A stretch of DNA of 64,000 bases, taken from the NCBI RefSeq assembly GCF_030690045.1, contig NZ_JAUYHK010000022.1, forward strand, positions 124,001 through 188,000, given 5' to 3'. The notes beneath the pieces were generated by a model, which worked only from the letters and a program-made list of their open reading frames with translations, searched no databases and was not told the origin of the DNA. This DNA is from Thalassospira sp. (GTDB taxonomy: Bacteria > Pseudomonadota > Alphaproteobacteria > Rhodospirillales > Thalassospiraceae). Shown one piece after another: positions 37,373-45,738 of this stretch. Position 1 is the first letter of the stretch. Every line of letters starts with the position of its first letter. The translations under genes and the position numbers were made by a program.

Positions 37373-37398
37373 GGGCCGGTTATCCCTGTAACCGGCCC
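37373..37398. terminator. Hairpin between converging efflux and ABC-exporter genes
   Basis: GGGCCGGTTA (37373-37382) and TAACCGGCCC (37389-37398) pair perfectly with a 6-base loop. It starts five bases after the efflux-factor stop and overlaps the last codons of the converging gene. There is no T run on either side, so it is at best a weak bidirectional terminator. Confidence 0.6.
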
Positions 37399-39107
37399 AA
37401 TGCCTGCGCATCATGCAAACGGCGATAGGCCCCGCCTGCCGCCAGAAGGTCATCATGCGTGCCTTCTTCAACAATCCCGTCAAGGGTCACAACCACAATG
37501 CGGTCAGCATTGCGGATGGTCGCAAGGCGGTGCGCAATCACCAAAGTCGTGCGGCCTTTGGCCAAATCATCAAGGGATTGCTGAATGGCGCGTTCGGTTT
37601 CGGTATCCAGTGCCGATGTCGCCTCGTCCAGAATCAGGATCGGCGGGTTTTTCAGGAAAATCCGGGCAATCGCCACCCGCTGTTTCTGTCCGCCCGACAA
37701 TTTGACGCCGCGTTCACCAATCACCGTATCCAGCCCGTCCGGAAGATCGGCAATCAGCGTATCAAGTCGCGCCCGCCGGGCGGCTTCCAGAATGTCGCCT
37801 TCGCTGGCATCAAGGCGGCCATAGGCAATATTTTCGCGCAAGGTACCGGCAAACAGGAAAACATCCTGTTGCACAATGCCGATCTGGCGGCGCAGCGACG
37901 TAACGGTCATGTCGCGGATATCGATCCCGTCAATCCGGATGGCCCCGGTGCTGACATCGTAAAACCGCGGCACCAGCGAACATAACGTGGTCTTGCCCGC
38001 ACCGGACGGGCCGACAAAGGCCACCGTTTCACCGGCCCGGATCGCAAGATCAATCTGGCGCAACACGGCCCGGTCGGCGGTATAGCCAAAACTGACATTG
38101 GCAAAATCAATATTGCCATCCAGATGGTCAACCGGGCGGGCATCGGGTGCATCGACAATATCGGGTTCGGTCCCCATCAGCGCCTGATAGCTTTTGAACC
38201 CGGCAATCCCCTTGGGATAGGTTTCCACCACCGCCGCGATTTTTTCAAGCGGCATATAGAACACATTGATCAGCAACAAAAACCCGACAAAACCGCCAAC
38301 CGACAATTCACCGGTCATGACGAAATAGGTGCCCGCAACAAGGATAACCACCTGCACAATCCGCATGCCCAGATAATTGATCGCAAGGCTGACCGCCATG
38401 ATGCCATAGGCCTGCAACTTGACCTTGCGGTATTTGTCATTGTCATCATTGAACAGGGCGCGTTCATGATCTTCATTGGCAAAGGCCCGCACCACGCGCA
38501 CGCCGCCGACATTTTCCTCGATCCGCGCGTTAAAGGCCCCGATCCGGCCAAACTGGCTTTGCCAGTTCCGGGTCATTTTCCCGCCAAACCGGATGATCAG
38601 CCACATCACCAGCGGCGCAATCGTCATTGCAATCAGCGCCAGTTCCATATGCACCGCAAACATCAGGATCAGCGCACCGACAAAGGTCATGACGGCAACA
38701 AACACATCTTCCGGCCCGTGATGGGCAACCTCGCCGATTTCTTCCAGGTCCTTGGTCACGCGGGCGACAAGATGGCCGGTTTTCTGGTTGTCGTAAAACC
38801 GGAAAGACAGTTTTTGCAAATGGTCAAAGGCCCGGCGGCGCATCTCGGTTTCAATTGTGATACCCAGAACATGCCCCCAATAGGTGACAATCGCCATCAA
38901 CCCGGTATTGATCAGATAAACGGCCAAAAGCCCGGCTGCCGCCATCCCGATCAACACCCAGTCCTGTTTGGGCAACAAGGTATCGACAAAACCCGCCACC
39001 GCAATCGGAAAACCCAGCGACAGCAGACCCGACAGAACAGCACAGCCGAAATCAAGCAGAAACAGCTTTTTGTGCGGCAGATAGTAAGAAAAGAATTCTT
39101 TTAACAT
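37380..39107 (-). CDS. ABC exporter, membrane domain fused to ATPase
   Basis: Encodes 575 residues. Six membrane helices (about residues 15-300) are followed by an ATPase with Walker A GPSGAGKTTLCSL, the signature LSGGQKQRVAIARIFL and Walker B ILILDEATSALD. It belongs to the MsbA/lipid-or-drug half-transporter group and would act as a homodimer. The ATG at 39107 is chosen because MLKEFFSYYLPHKKLFLLDF is the common start of this subfamily; the frame opens earlier at 39158. Substrate unknown. It is divergent from lrgA, with about 290 bases between, in which I see no clear sites. Confidence 0.9.
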   Translation of the reverse strand: MLKEFFSYYLPHKKLFLLDFGCAVLSGLLSLGFPIAVAGFVDTLLPKQDWVLIGMAAAGLLAVYLINTGLMAIVTYWGHVLGITIETEMRRRAFDHLQKLSFRFYDNQKTGHLVARVTKDLEEIGEVAHHGPEDVFVAVMTFVGALILMFAVHMELALIAMTIAPLVMWLIIRFGGKMTRNWQSQFGRIGAFNARIEENVGGVRVVRAFANEDHERALFNDDNDKYRKVKLQAYGIMAVSLAINYLGMRIVQVVILVAGTYFVMTGELSVGGFVGFLLLINVFYMPLEKIAAVVETYPKGIAGFKSYQALMGTEPDIVDAPDARPVDHLDGNIDFANVSFGYTADRAVLRQIDLAIRAGETVAFVGPSGAGKTTLCSLVPRFYDVSTGAIRIDGIDIRDMTVTSLRRQIGIVQQDVFLFAGTLRENIAYGRLDASEGDILEAARRARLDTLIADLPDGLDTVIGERGVKLSGGQKQRVAIARIFLKNPPILILDEATSALDTETERAIQQSLDDLAKGRTTLVIAHRLATIRNADRIVVVTLDGIVEEGTHDDLLAAGGAYRRLHDAQALGRLQG

Positions 39108-39400
39108 CGGATTTTGTCCACTGCCAAAGGCGGGGTGCCCTGCATGGTGATGCAGCATTCCGGATGGATATCGGATCTGCCGTGAAAATGGAGGACCCCG
39201 AATGTTCCAGAATCCGGCAAACAGTTAGCACAGCGCCCTGACAAATTCAAAGGCAAAGAAACTGCTACTCATTTGCAATTTTACGGGCCCGCCTGTGCCA
39301 TCTCCGCATGGGCGTTTTTCAGAATTGATAAAAGTTGTCAAAGCCAAAGCAGGATATGTCAGAGTGAACGGAACATAAAAATATCCTGCGGGAGGCTGTC

Positions 39401-39775
39401 ATGATTGCTGCATTTGCCCTCATCCTTGTCTGCCAGTTGTTTGGCGAGGTGATTTCCGAACTTTTCCACCTGCCCGTACCCGGCCCGGTGATCGGCATGG
39501 GATTGTTGTTTGTCGGGCTGATCGTCAAACGCCGCCCGCCCAAAGTTCTGACCGATGCCGCCGATAATCTGCTGATCCATTTTTCCCTGTTGTTTGTGCC
39601 CGCCGGGGTCGGGGTGGTGACGCAACTTGACCGTCTCAAGGGCGACTGGCTGCCGATTGCCGCCGCCCTGATTGTTTCAACCCTGCTGACCATGGTCGCC
39701 ACCGCCTTTTTGATGTCAAAACTGTTGCCGCCCCAATCGGTCGATAGTGCGACACAGGATAAGGGGCAAGCCTGA
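39401..39775 (+). CDS. lrgA: LrgA/CidA family membrane protein
   Basis: Encodes 124 residues with four membrane helices. The CidA/LrgA signature is visible (LFHLPVPGPVIGMGLLF and LLIHFSLLFVPAGVGVV). Such proteins are described as holin-like or as pyruvate/small-organic-acid transport partners of LrgB. GGGAGG precedes the ATG by seven bases. It overlaps lrgB by one base (TGATG). Confidence 0.9.
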   Translation: MIAAFALILVCQLFGEVISELFHLPVPGPVIGMGLLFVGLIVKRRPPKVLTDAADNLLIHFSLLFVPAGVGVVTQLDRLKGDWLPIAAALIVSTLLTMVATAFLMSKLLPPQSVDSATQDKGQA

Positions 39776-40500
39776 TGGAACCCGCCGACATCACGCAATT
39801 ATGGGTCTATCTGTCCACCAAACCGCTGACCGGGCTGACCCTCACGCTGGTCGCCTATTCGCTGGGCTTTTGGCTGTATGAAAAAAGCAACCGCAACCCG
39901 GTCTGCAACCCGGTGGTGATCGCCATCGCCCTGATTGCCTTTTTGCTCAGGGCGACCGGCACCCCCTATGCGACCTATTTTGAAGGGGCGCAATTTGTCC
40001 ATTTCCTGTTGGGTCCGGCCACCGTCGCCCTTGCCGTGCCCCTGTTCCGACAGCTTGACACCCTCAAACGCGCCCTGCCGGTGATTGTCTTTGGCGTGTT
40101 GTTCGGGTCCCTGATGGCCAGTGCCAGTACAATTGTTCTGGCATGGGCCTTGGGGGCCGCCCCCGATACGCTGGCATCCCTGGCCCCGAAATCGGTCACC
40201 ACCCCGGTTGCGATGGGCATTGCCGAACAGATTGGCGGCATTCCCGCCCTGACCGCGGTCTGTGTGATTGCAACCGGCATTGTCGGGGCGACGATGGGGC
40301 CGATGGTGATGAATCTGGCCCGCCTGACCGACTGGCGGGCACGCGGTTTTGCGATGGGTGTGGCCGCCCATGGCATCGGCACGGCCCGGGCCTTTCAGGT
40401 CAATCAGACCGCCGGGGCCTTTTCGGGGCTGGCGATGGGCCTCAATACCCTTGCCACCGCCCTCACCATCCCGTTTCTGTGGGGATGGTTTTTCGGGTAA
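39775..40500 (+). CDS. lrgB: LrgB/CidB family membrane protein
   Basis: Encodes 241 residues with about seven membrane helices. Conserved LrgB segments are present: ALAVPLFRQLDTLKRALPVI, LAPKSVTTPVAMGIAEQIGGIPALTAV, and AHGIGTARAFQVNQTAGAFSGLAMGL. LrgA and LrgB together affect murein hydrolase activity in Gram-positives and take up pyruvate in some species; in proteobacteria the role is less clear. The toxin-antitoxin pair begins 12 bases later on the same strand. Confidence 0.92.
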   Translation: MEPADITQLWVYLSTKPLTGLTLTLVAYSLGFWLYEKSNRNPVCNPVVIAIALIAFLLRATGTPYATYFEGAQFVHFLLGPATVALAVPLFRQLDTLKRALPVIVFGVLFGSLMASASTIVLAWALGAAPDTLASLAPKSVTTPVAMGIAEQIGGIPALTAVCVIATGIVGATMGPMVMNLARLTDWRARGFAMGVAAHGIGTARAFQVNQTAGAFSGLAMGLNTLATALTIPFLWGWFFG

Positions 40501-40512
40501 AATTGCCGCATC

Positions 40513-40812
40513 ATGCATCGCAAATGCAATGCACAGGAGATGACCCTGAAAACCGCAACCATTCCCGCCATCCGGGTCGAACCGGAATTGCGCGCCGCCG
40601 CCGAAAATGCCTTGCAGGACGGGGAAACCCTTTCGGGCTTTGTCGAGGATGCCTTGCACCGCCACATTGCCCGCCGCCGCCTGCAACAGGATTTCATAAC
40701 CCGTGGTCTGATATCGCGCGATTCGGCCCGGGAAACCGGCCATTATGTCAGTCCGGCGGACATAATGGCCGAACTTGACGATATGATTGCTGCACATCCT
40801 GAAAAACCGTGA
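40513..40812 (+). CDS. Antitoxin-like protein (YlcI/YnfO type, ribbon-helix-helix-like)
   Basis: Up to 99 residues; an ATG at 40540 would give 90. The N-terminal part (TIPAIRVEPELRAAAENALQDGETLSGFVEDALHRHIARRR) looks like a ribbon-helix-helix DNA-binding domain. The C-terminal part (YVSPADIMAELDDMIAAHP) looks like the toxin-binding tail of antitoxins. Its stop overlaps the GTG of the next frame as GTGA, the usual coupling of antitoxin and toxin genes. The toxin behind it is broken, so this may be an orphan antitoxin still able to repress its own promoter or bind related toxins. Confidence 0.75.
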   Translation: MHRKCNAQEMTLKTATIPAIRVEPELRAAAENALQDGETLSGFVEDALHRHIARRRLQQDFITRGLISRDSARETGHYVSPADIMAELDDMIAAHPEKP

Positions 40813-41043
40813 CCTATCAAGTCCGCTTCACGCCCGGCGCACAACATGATCGCCAGAGCCATCGACATGCTGACACAATTTCCGTTTGCCTGCCGCAAGG
40901 CCGCACCGGATAATCCGTTCCTGCGCGAACTCGTCATCTCATTTGGCAGCGGCGGTTATGTCGCCCTGTTTGAAATTGAAGACACCGCCACCGTCACCAT
41001 CCTTGCCCTGCGCCATCAGAACGAAGACGATTATCTGTCATGA
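40809..41043 (+). pseudogene. RelE/ParE-type toxin, internally deleted and frameshifted
   Basis: From GTG 40809 the frame reads VTYQVRFTPGAQHD, the normal toxin N-terminus, and then runs out of register to an early stop. A second frame (from 40846, +1 relative) reads IARAIDMLTQFPFACRKA, then NPFLRELVISFGSGGYVALFEIE, and ends with RHQNEDDYLS, a normal toxin C-terminus. From memory of the family, about 25 residues that should lie between these parts are missing. The most economical reading is a deletion with frameshift near 40845. A start at 40846 could still make a 65-residue fragment. Confidence 0.78.
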
Positions 41044-41082
41044 AAAAACCGGCAGCCGCCACAGACGCTGCCGGTTTTTTTT
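41043..41082. terminator. Strong bidirectional terminator
   Basis: AAAAAACCGGCAGC (41043-41056) and GCTGCCGGTTTTTT (41067-41080) form a 14-bp stem with T runs on both strands. It ends the toxin-antitoxin unit and the converging chemoreceptor gene. Confidence 0.92.
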
Positions 41083-41097
41083 GCGGGACAGGAAACC

Positions 41098-42807
41098 TCA
41101 GGCGGCGCGCAAATGCCCCAGGAATTCACGCACCTTGCTTTCCAGATTTTCGATCTGGGACGACAAATCGGTCATGCCATGTTCCAGCTTGCCTGCGGCT
41201 TCGCCGCCGCTGCTGGCCGCTTCATGGACCGCACCAATGGTTTGAACCACATCGGTCGAACCGTTTGACGCCCGTAACGCACTGTTGGCAATTTCCGATA
41301 CCACGGCACCCTGTTCGGCAACCGAAGAAGAAATGCCGCTGGTGATATTGTTGATCGACGAAATCGTTTCGGTCACTTTTTCAATCGCCTCGACCGTCAC
41401 CCGTGTTTCCGTCTGGATCGAACCGATTTGCTGGGCGATTTCATCGGTGGCCTTGGCTGTCTGGTTGGCAAGGTTTTTGACTTCCTGTGCCACCACGGCA
41501 AATCCCTTGCCCGCTTCACCGGCACGGGCCGCCTCAATGGTCGCATTCAGCGCCAGCAAATTGGTCTGGGAGGCAATGTCATTGATCAGGCTGACCACCT
41601 CGCCAATCCGTTCTGCCGCCACGGCAAGACCGCTGACCATTTCATTGGCCCGCGCGGTTTCATCAACCGCCGCCGTGGCAATCGATGCCGATTCATTGAC
41701 CTGCCCGCCAATTTCATTGATCGAGGCAGACAATTCTTCGGTCGCCGCCGCAACGGTTTGCACATTTTGCGCCGCTTCATTGGCGGCATTGGACACCGCC
41801 AGACTTTGGCTGATCGAATTTTCCGCCGACTGGCGCATCTGACGGGTGGATTGCATCATCCCCTGTGTCGCCTTTTGCACCGACGACACGATCAGGCCAA
41901 TCGACTGTTCCAGTTCGGTCGCCAGACGGTTGCGTTGATCGACACGGGCCTGTTCGGCCTGTTTTTCGGCGGACAATTTGTCGGCTTCGGCCTTGCTCAT
42001 ATGGTCGGCGGTTTCTTTCCAGCGCACTAGGCCATTGGCGATAATGCCGATTTCATCAACCCGGCCGGTATAGGCAACATCGCCTTTGAAATCGCGGTCC
42101 ACAAACCGCAAAATGGTCTGCCCCAAAACCCGCAACGGGCCCAGTTGCCAGCGCAGAACCCCAAACAGAATGCCCGCCGCAACAATCGCAACCACCAGAC
42201 CGGCAATCATGATGCGCAGGCCGATGGCGTTTGACACTTCGACCACTTCGGCCTTTTTGATGCCGACATACAAAATGCCCTGCACATCCCCGGCAGGATT
42301 GAAAATCGGCGAATATTGGGTGATGTATTCGGTGCCCAGAATAAGCGCCTCACCGCGAAAGGTTTGCCCCGCCATGATCGGCGCATAGGCTGCACTGCCA
42401 TTGCCCAGAACCGTACCAACCGCACGTTCGCCATCGGGTTTGATGATATTGGTCGAAACCCGGACAAAATCCTGTTTGTCCTGTTCCCATTGAAACACCG
42501 TGGCGGTTTGCCCGGTCGCCAGACCAATCCGGTCAATCAGCTGATGCGACGACAAATCGGGAATTTCCGGCCAGACAAGGCCCGATGTTTCCCCATCACC
42601 GGCAATTTTGACCTGAAAGTCAGGATAGCTGTCCTGAATCAGCAAGGACGCCACCCGCAAATTCAGCTTCTGCGTCTGCAAACTGGTATTGCTGACTTCT
42701 TGCCCGATGCGCTGCATGATTACGCCGCCCAGAATCAGAATACCGGCAACCAAAACCAGAATGGCAACGCCCGCAACCTTGAAAATCAGACTTTTATTCA
42801 TACCCAC
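41098..42807 (-). CDS. Methyl-accepting chemotaxis protein with periplasmic Cache domain
   Basis: Encodes 569 residues. Membrane helices lie at about 10-32 and 197-220. The periplasmic part has the Cache_3-Cache_2 pattern ([27 protein letters not shown], then [23 protein letters not shown]...GILYVGI), which in relatives binds carboxylates. A HAMP domain follows. The C-terminal signalling hairpin has the conserved tip [20 protein letters not shown] with [12 protein letters not shown]. It would report to CheA/CheW. It is not next to other chemotaxis genes. The upstream region holds two overlapping inverted repeats. Confidence 0.93.
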   Translation of the reverse strand: MGMNKSLIFKVAGVAILVLVAGILILGGVIMQRIGQEVSNTSLQTQKLNLRVASLLIQDSYPDFQVKIAGDGETSGLVWPEIPDLSSHQLIDRIGLATGQTATVFQWEQDKQDFVRVSTNIIKPDGERAVGTVLGNGSAAYAPIMAGQTFRGEALILGTEYITQYSPIFNPAGDVQGILYVGIKKAEVVEVSNAIGLRIMIAGLVVAIVAAGILFGVLRWQLGPLRVLGQTILRFVDRDFKGDVAYTGRVDEIGIIANGLVRWKETADHMSKAEADKLSAEKQAEQARVDQRNRLATELEQSIGLIVSSVQKATQGMMQSTRQMRQSAENSISQSLAVSNAANEAAQNVQTVAAATEELSASINEIGGQVNESASIATAAVDETARANEMVSGLAVAAERIGEVVSLINDIASQTNLLALNATIEAARAGEAGKGFAVVAQEVKNLANQTAKATDEIAQQIGSIQTETRVTVEAIEKVTETISSINNITSGISSSVAEQGAVVSEIANSALRASNGSTDVVQTIGAVHEAASSGGEAAGKLEHGMTDLSSQIENLESKVREFLGHLRAA

Positions 42808-42839
42808 TACCCCTGAGCACCCAAAACCGCCCCGTTGAT

Positions 42840-42871
42840 TATACTATGGTAGTATACACCAACAGGTGTAT
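42840..42871. repeat. Two overlapping inverted repeats upstream of the chemoreceptor gene
   Basis: TATACTA (42840-42846) pairs with TAGTATA (42850-42856). ATACACC (42854-42860) pairs with GGTGTAT (42865-42871). Both are perfect and share three bases, so only one can form at a time. They lie 33-64 bases before the chemoreceptor start and may be a regulator site. Confidence 0.6.
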
Positions 42872-43000
42872 TATTAGAATGGTTCTTGTGATGAATTGTC
42901 ACAGTTGTATTTTGGAAATGAAAAAATCAATTCAAGTTCTTTGTTTGTATTCTTTTGAAAGAAGAACACTTTCGGCATAATCCGGGCCGCAAAGAGGACT

Positions 43001-43459
43001 TCAATCCCGGACGGGTTCGGCCTGCAATATCGTTCCGTCTATTGCCGTGATGCGGATTTTATGCCCCGCAGGCAGATCGATCCCCGTATTGACCCGCCAG
43101 ATCGTGCCATCGAGATGAATACGGGCCTCGGCATTTTGCGTGGCGTCAACAAGGCTGACAACACGACCAAACAAATGCTGGCCGCGCTGGTTCAAATGCG
43201 GGTGATCGGTGGTGTTCTGACGGCTGGCAAACCATTTGCGCCCGGCGACGGTCACAACCACGGCAAAAACCGCAAAAATCAGAAACTGAAATTCAATCGC
43301 CATGCCCGGAAGGATCAGGCTGACCAATCCGGTGATCCCGGCCGCCACGGCAATCCACAGGAAAAAGACCCCCGGCGCCAGCAATTCCAGCACCAGCAAA
43401 ACAACGGCAAAAATCCACCAGTGCCAGAAGGTCACACTTGTTTCGGTCAAAAATTCCAC
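43001..43459 (-). CDS. NfeD-like membrane protein
   Basis: Encodes 152 residues. Two to three membrane helices (about 10-75) are followed by a C-terminal OB-fold (GRVVSLVDATQNAEARIHLDGTIWRVNTGIDLPAGHKIRITAIDGTILQAEP) typical of the NfeD/YbbK group. NfeD proteins pair with SPFH/flotillin proteins in membrane domains. Here the partner gene lies 21 bases upstream on the same strand. Confidence 0.88.
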   Translation of the reverse strand: MEFLTETSVTFWHWWIFAVVLLVLELLAPGVFFLWIAVAAGITGLVSLILPGMAIEFQFLIFAVFAVVVTVAGRKWFASRQNTTDHPHLNQRGQHLFGRVVSLVDATQNAEARIHLDGTIWRVNTGIDLPAGHKIRITAIDGTILQAEPVRD

Positions 43460-43480
43460 GGCGCGGCTCCTCCGTCAGGC

Positions 43481-44506
43481 TCAGTCTTTGGCATCCCACG
43501 GTCCGGCTTTCGGGGCCGAAGATTTGGCCGCACTGCTTTTGGCGGTCGATGCCCTTGCCACCGGCGCTTTCCCGGCATCCGTCGTACCCAGATTGCGCAG
43601 CAATTCGGCAACCCCGCCGATTGAACTGACAACGCCCGATGCCTCCAGCGGCATGAAGACCAGCTTGCTGTTGGGGCTGGACCCGATATGCATCAGGGAA
43701 TCGACATATTTCTGGGCGACAAAGTAATTGATGGCATTGATGTCGCCTTCGGCAATTGCCTTGGACACCACAAGGGTTGCCTCGGCTTCGGCCTGGGCTT
43801 CGCGTTCGCGGGCTTCTGCATCGCGAAAGGCAGCTTCGCGGCGGCCTTCGGCCTCCAGAATTTTCGATTGTTTTTCGCCTTCGGCCCGCAGGATGGCGGC
43901 TTCGCGCGATCCCTGCGCTTCCAGAATCTGGGCGCGTTTTTCACGTTCCGCCTTCATCTGGCGGCCCATCGCATCGACCAGATCACGTGGCGGCGTGATA
44001 TCCTTGATCTCAACGCGGGTCACTTTCACCCCCCACGCATCGGTCGCCGCATCCACCACATTCAACAAACGGTCATTGATGGTATCGCGTTGCGACAGCA
44101 ACTGATCCAGATCCATCGACCCGACCACGGTGCGCACATTGGTCATCGACAGATTGAGAATGGCAAATTCCAGCCGGTTGACCTCATAGGCGGCGCGTGC
44201 CGCATCAATCACCTGAAAAAACACCACACCATCAACCGTCACCATCGCATTGTCGGCGGTAATGACTTCTTGTGACGGCACGTCCAGAACACTTTCCATC
44301 ATGTTCATTTCGCGACCGATGCGGTCGATAAACGGCACGATGATATGCAAGCCGGGACTAAGGCAGCGCGTAAACCGCCCGAACCGTTCCACGGTGTACT
44401 GATACCCCTGCGGTACAATCTTGACGCCAAGAAAAACAAGAAAAAGCGCAAGGACAACGATAAAACCGGTAAATATCGAAAAATCAGACGTCAGCCACTG
44501 CATCAT
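43481..44506 (-). CDS. qmcA: SPFH/Band 7 (QmcA-like) membrane protein
   Basis: Encodes 341 residues. One N-terminal membrane helix (TGFIVVLALFLVFLGVKIV) is followed by the SPFH domain (VPQGYQYTVERFGRFTRCLSPGLHIIVPFIDRIG). A long charged coiled coil of Ala-Glu-Arg repeats runs from about residue 175 to 260. The last 40 residues are an Ala-Lys-Ser-rich tail (ARASTAKSSAAKSSAPKAG), probably disordered, that most QmcA proteins lack. It organises membrane microdomains together with NfeD. Confidence 0.9.
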   Translation of the reverse strand: MMQWLTSDFSIFTGFIVVLALFLVFLGVKIVPQGYQYTVERFGRFTRCLSPGLHIIVPFIDRIGREMNMMESVLDVPSQEVITADNAMVTVDGVVFFQVIDAARAAYEVNRLEFAILNLSMTNVRTVVGSMDLDQLLSQRDTINDRLLNVVDAATDAWGVKVTRVEIKDITPPRDLVDAMGRQMKAEREKRAQILEAQGSREAAILRAEGEKQSKILEAEGRREAAFRDAEAREREAQAEAEATLVVSKAIAEGDINAINYFVAQKYVDSLMHIGSSPNSKLVFMPLEASGVVSSIGGVAELLRNLGTTDAGKAPVARASTAKSSAAKSSAPKAGPWDAKD

Positions 44507-45296
44507 GTACCCCGTTTTTCTTTGGTTGTTTCAAAACGAAACTAAAGATTTACCTCAAAAACAGCAACGTGTTTATCCGCCAGGCCCTTATGGCACTGCG
44601 ACCTGCCCTCTCTTTGATCGGGGCAGGGTGGCGTCGGGTGACATTGGATGACATTGGGCCGGGCGGCCCTCAAGGCGCACTTCCCCCTTGCGGTTCCGGC
44701 TTCCGGCCTTCCGGGGACAGCGGAAAATAACGGCCGTGAAAGCCCGTGCCCACAAATGCGGGAACGGGACTCAGGACAGACGCCGGGCCTCCGCAGCCTC
44801 ACCAACAAGCCCGCCATCGGACCCACCACCCGCTCTCGCAGCGCCCGACAAAACCGGATGCTGCCCGAAACTGTCAGGAGAGATTCCGGTCCGGCAAGCC
44901 ACCCACAAGACGCATCTCGGGCGTCCTGACAAATGGCCGGGTTAGCGGACCTGCAAAGGACCACCGTAATGGCTTTTCCACCTGCCGGTTATCGTCTTGC
45001 GGGGTCGCCCGCCGCCTTGTCTGTCTCTGTATCGCTGCATCATCATCTCTTTCATCTGGCGCCAAACGCAAAAACCCGCAAAGCATCAAGCCTTGCGGGT
45101 TTCGGTCCGGGCGGATTTGTCCCGTTGATTTTTCTCTTATGCCACGGCGAAAAGAACAAATCGAGAACTTTTTTCAAAAATCGGAAAATAATTTATCGCG
45201 TCAGGAAATCCCGACCTTTTTCAAGGGTTTCGCCGACATCATCTCAGGTTGAGAATCAAAAAACATAACGATCTAAAATATTGATTTTTCAGTAAT
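44507..45296. other. 790-base region without a recognisable gene
   Basis: This is the largest gap in the window. Several frames are open, but none has the codon pattern or any family resemblance of the surrounding genes. I looked for RNase P RNA, tmRNA, SRP RNA and a cobalamin riboswitch on both strands and did not find their conserved cores. A direct repeat TGACATTGG occurs at 44639-44647 and 44649-44657. A terminator-like hairpin lies at 45072-45102. An unidentified small RNA is possible. Confidence 0.4.
45072..45102. terminator. Terminator-like hairpin in the gap before nos
   Basis: AAACCCGCAA (45072-45081) and TTGCGGGTTT (45093-45102) form a perfect 10-bp stem with an 11-base loop. The A and T ends suggest weak termination in either direction. 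No known gene ends here. Confidence 0.6.
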
Positions 45297-45310
45297 TTGA
45301 TCAATATCAA
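45297..45310 (+). promoter_or_regulatory. FNR/DNR-type operator of the nos operon
   Basis: TTGATCAATATCAA is a perfect TTGAT-N4-ATCAA box, the target of FNR, Anr, DNR and NnrR regulators. It lies just upstream of the first gene of the nos operon, consistent with induction under low oxygen or by nitric oxide. A class II activator bound here would place the start point near 45345. Confidence 0.85.
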
Positions 45311-45317
45311 TCGCAAC

Positions 45318-45734
45318 ATGCTACGGCAGGCGCATGGTGCGGCCATGTGTAAAAACAGGCTTCGCCCCCTTTTCTCGATTCTAATCGCCTTGTCGCTGAT
45401 CGGCGGCAATATGGCGGCGGGAAAAGTGCAGGCATCCGGCCTGCATGGTTCAGCGCCCCTTACCGAAATCATCATCTGCACGGCCAATGGCGAACCGGCA
45501 AAAATCCTTGTCGATGCGCAAGGAGTTCTCAGCGACCCGCAACAAGACTGCGGCTGTCCGCTTTGCCCTGATTGTTTGCAAACCGGCACATTTTATCTGA
45601 CCCCGGCTGATGTTGTGCTTTGGCGCAAGCAACCTGTCTTTAGCCCTGCCCGTACCGGACAGACCGATCTTGTAAGCCAGCGTCATTTCTCGCTGGCAAG
45701 CGCCCGTGCGCCACCGTTCCCGCAAAAGGCCTGA
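45318..45734 (+). CDS. Small exported Cys-rich protein, DUF2946-like
   Basis: About 138 residues from ATG 45318, or 129 from ATG 45345. A signal peptide (KNRLRPLFSILIALSLIGG) is followed by a soluble domain with IICTANGEPAKILVDAQG and the cluster CGCPLCPDC, like the DUF2946 group, often found next to copper-related genes. Such a Cys pattern suggests metal binding, perhaps copper handling for NosZ, in the periplasm; this is an inference. It ends four bases before nosR, so it is the first gene of the nos operon. If transcription starts near 45345 as the FNR box suggests, translation from 45345 would be almost leaderless. Confidence 0.68.
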   Translation: MLRQAHGAAMCKNRLRPLFSILIALSLIGGNMAAGKVQASGLHGSAPLTEIIICTANGEPAKILVDAQGVLSDPQQDCGCPLCPDCLQTGTFYLTPADVVLWRKQPVFSPARTGQTDLVSQRHFSLASARAPPFPQKA

Positions 45735-45738
45735 CACC

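Noticed and set aside
38124-39104. 326-codon open frame on the plus strand opposite the ABC exporter
   Set aside because: The minus-strand exporter has intact Walker and signature motifs throughout; this frame is His/Gln-rich shadow sequence.
44542-44964. Open frames of 90-170 codons in the gap before nos
   Set aside because: No ribosome sites, no recognisable domain, and composition unlike neighbouring genes, so not reported as coding.
44507-45296. RNase P RNA, tmRNA, SRP RNA or cobalamin riboswitch in the gap
   Set aside because: The conserved cores I would expect (for example GAGGAAAGTCCGGGC for RNase P RNA or AGGAGACCTGCC for the B12 riboswitch) are not present on either strand.
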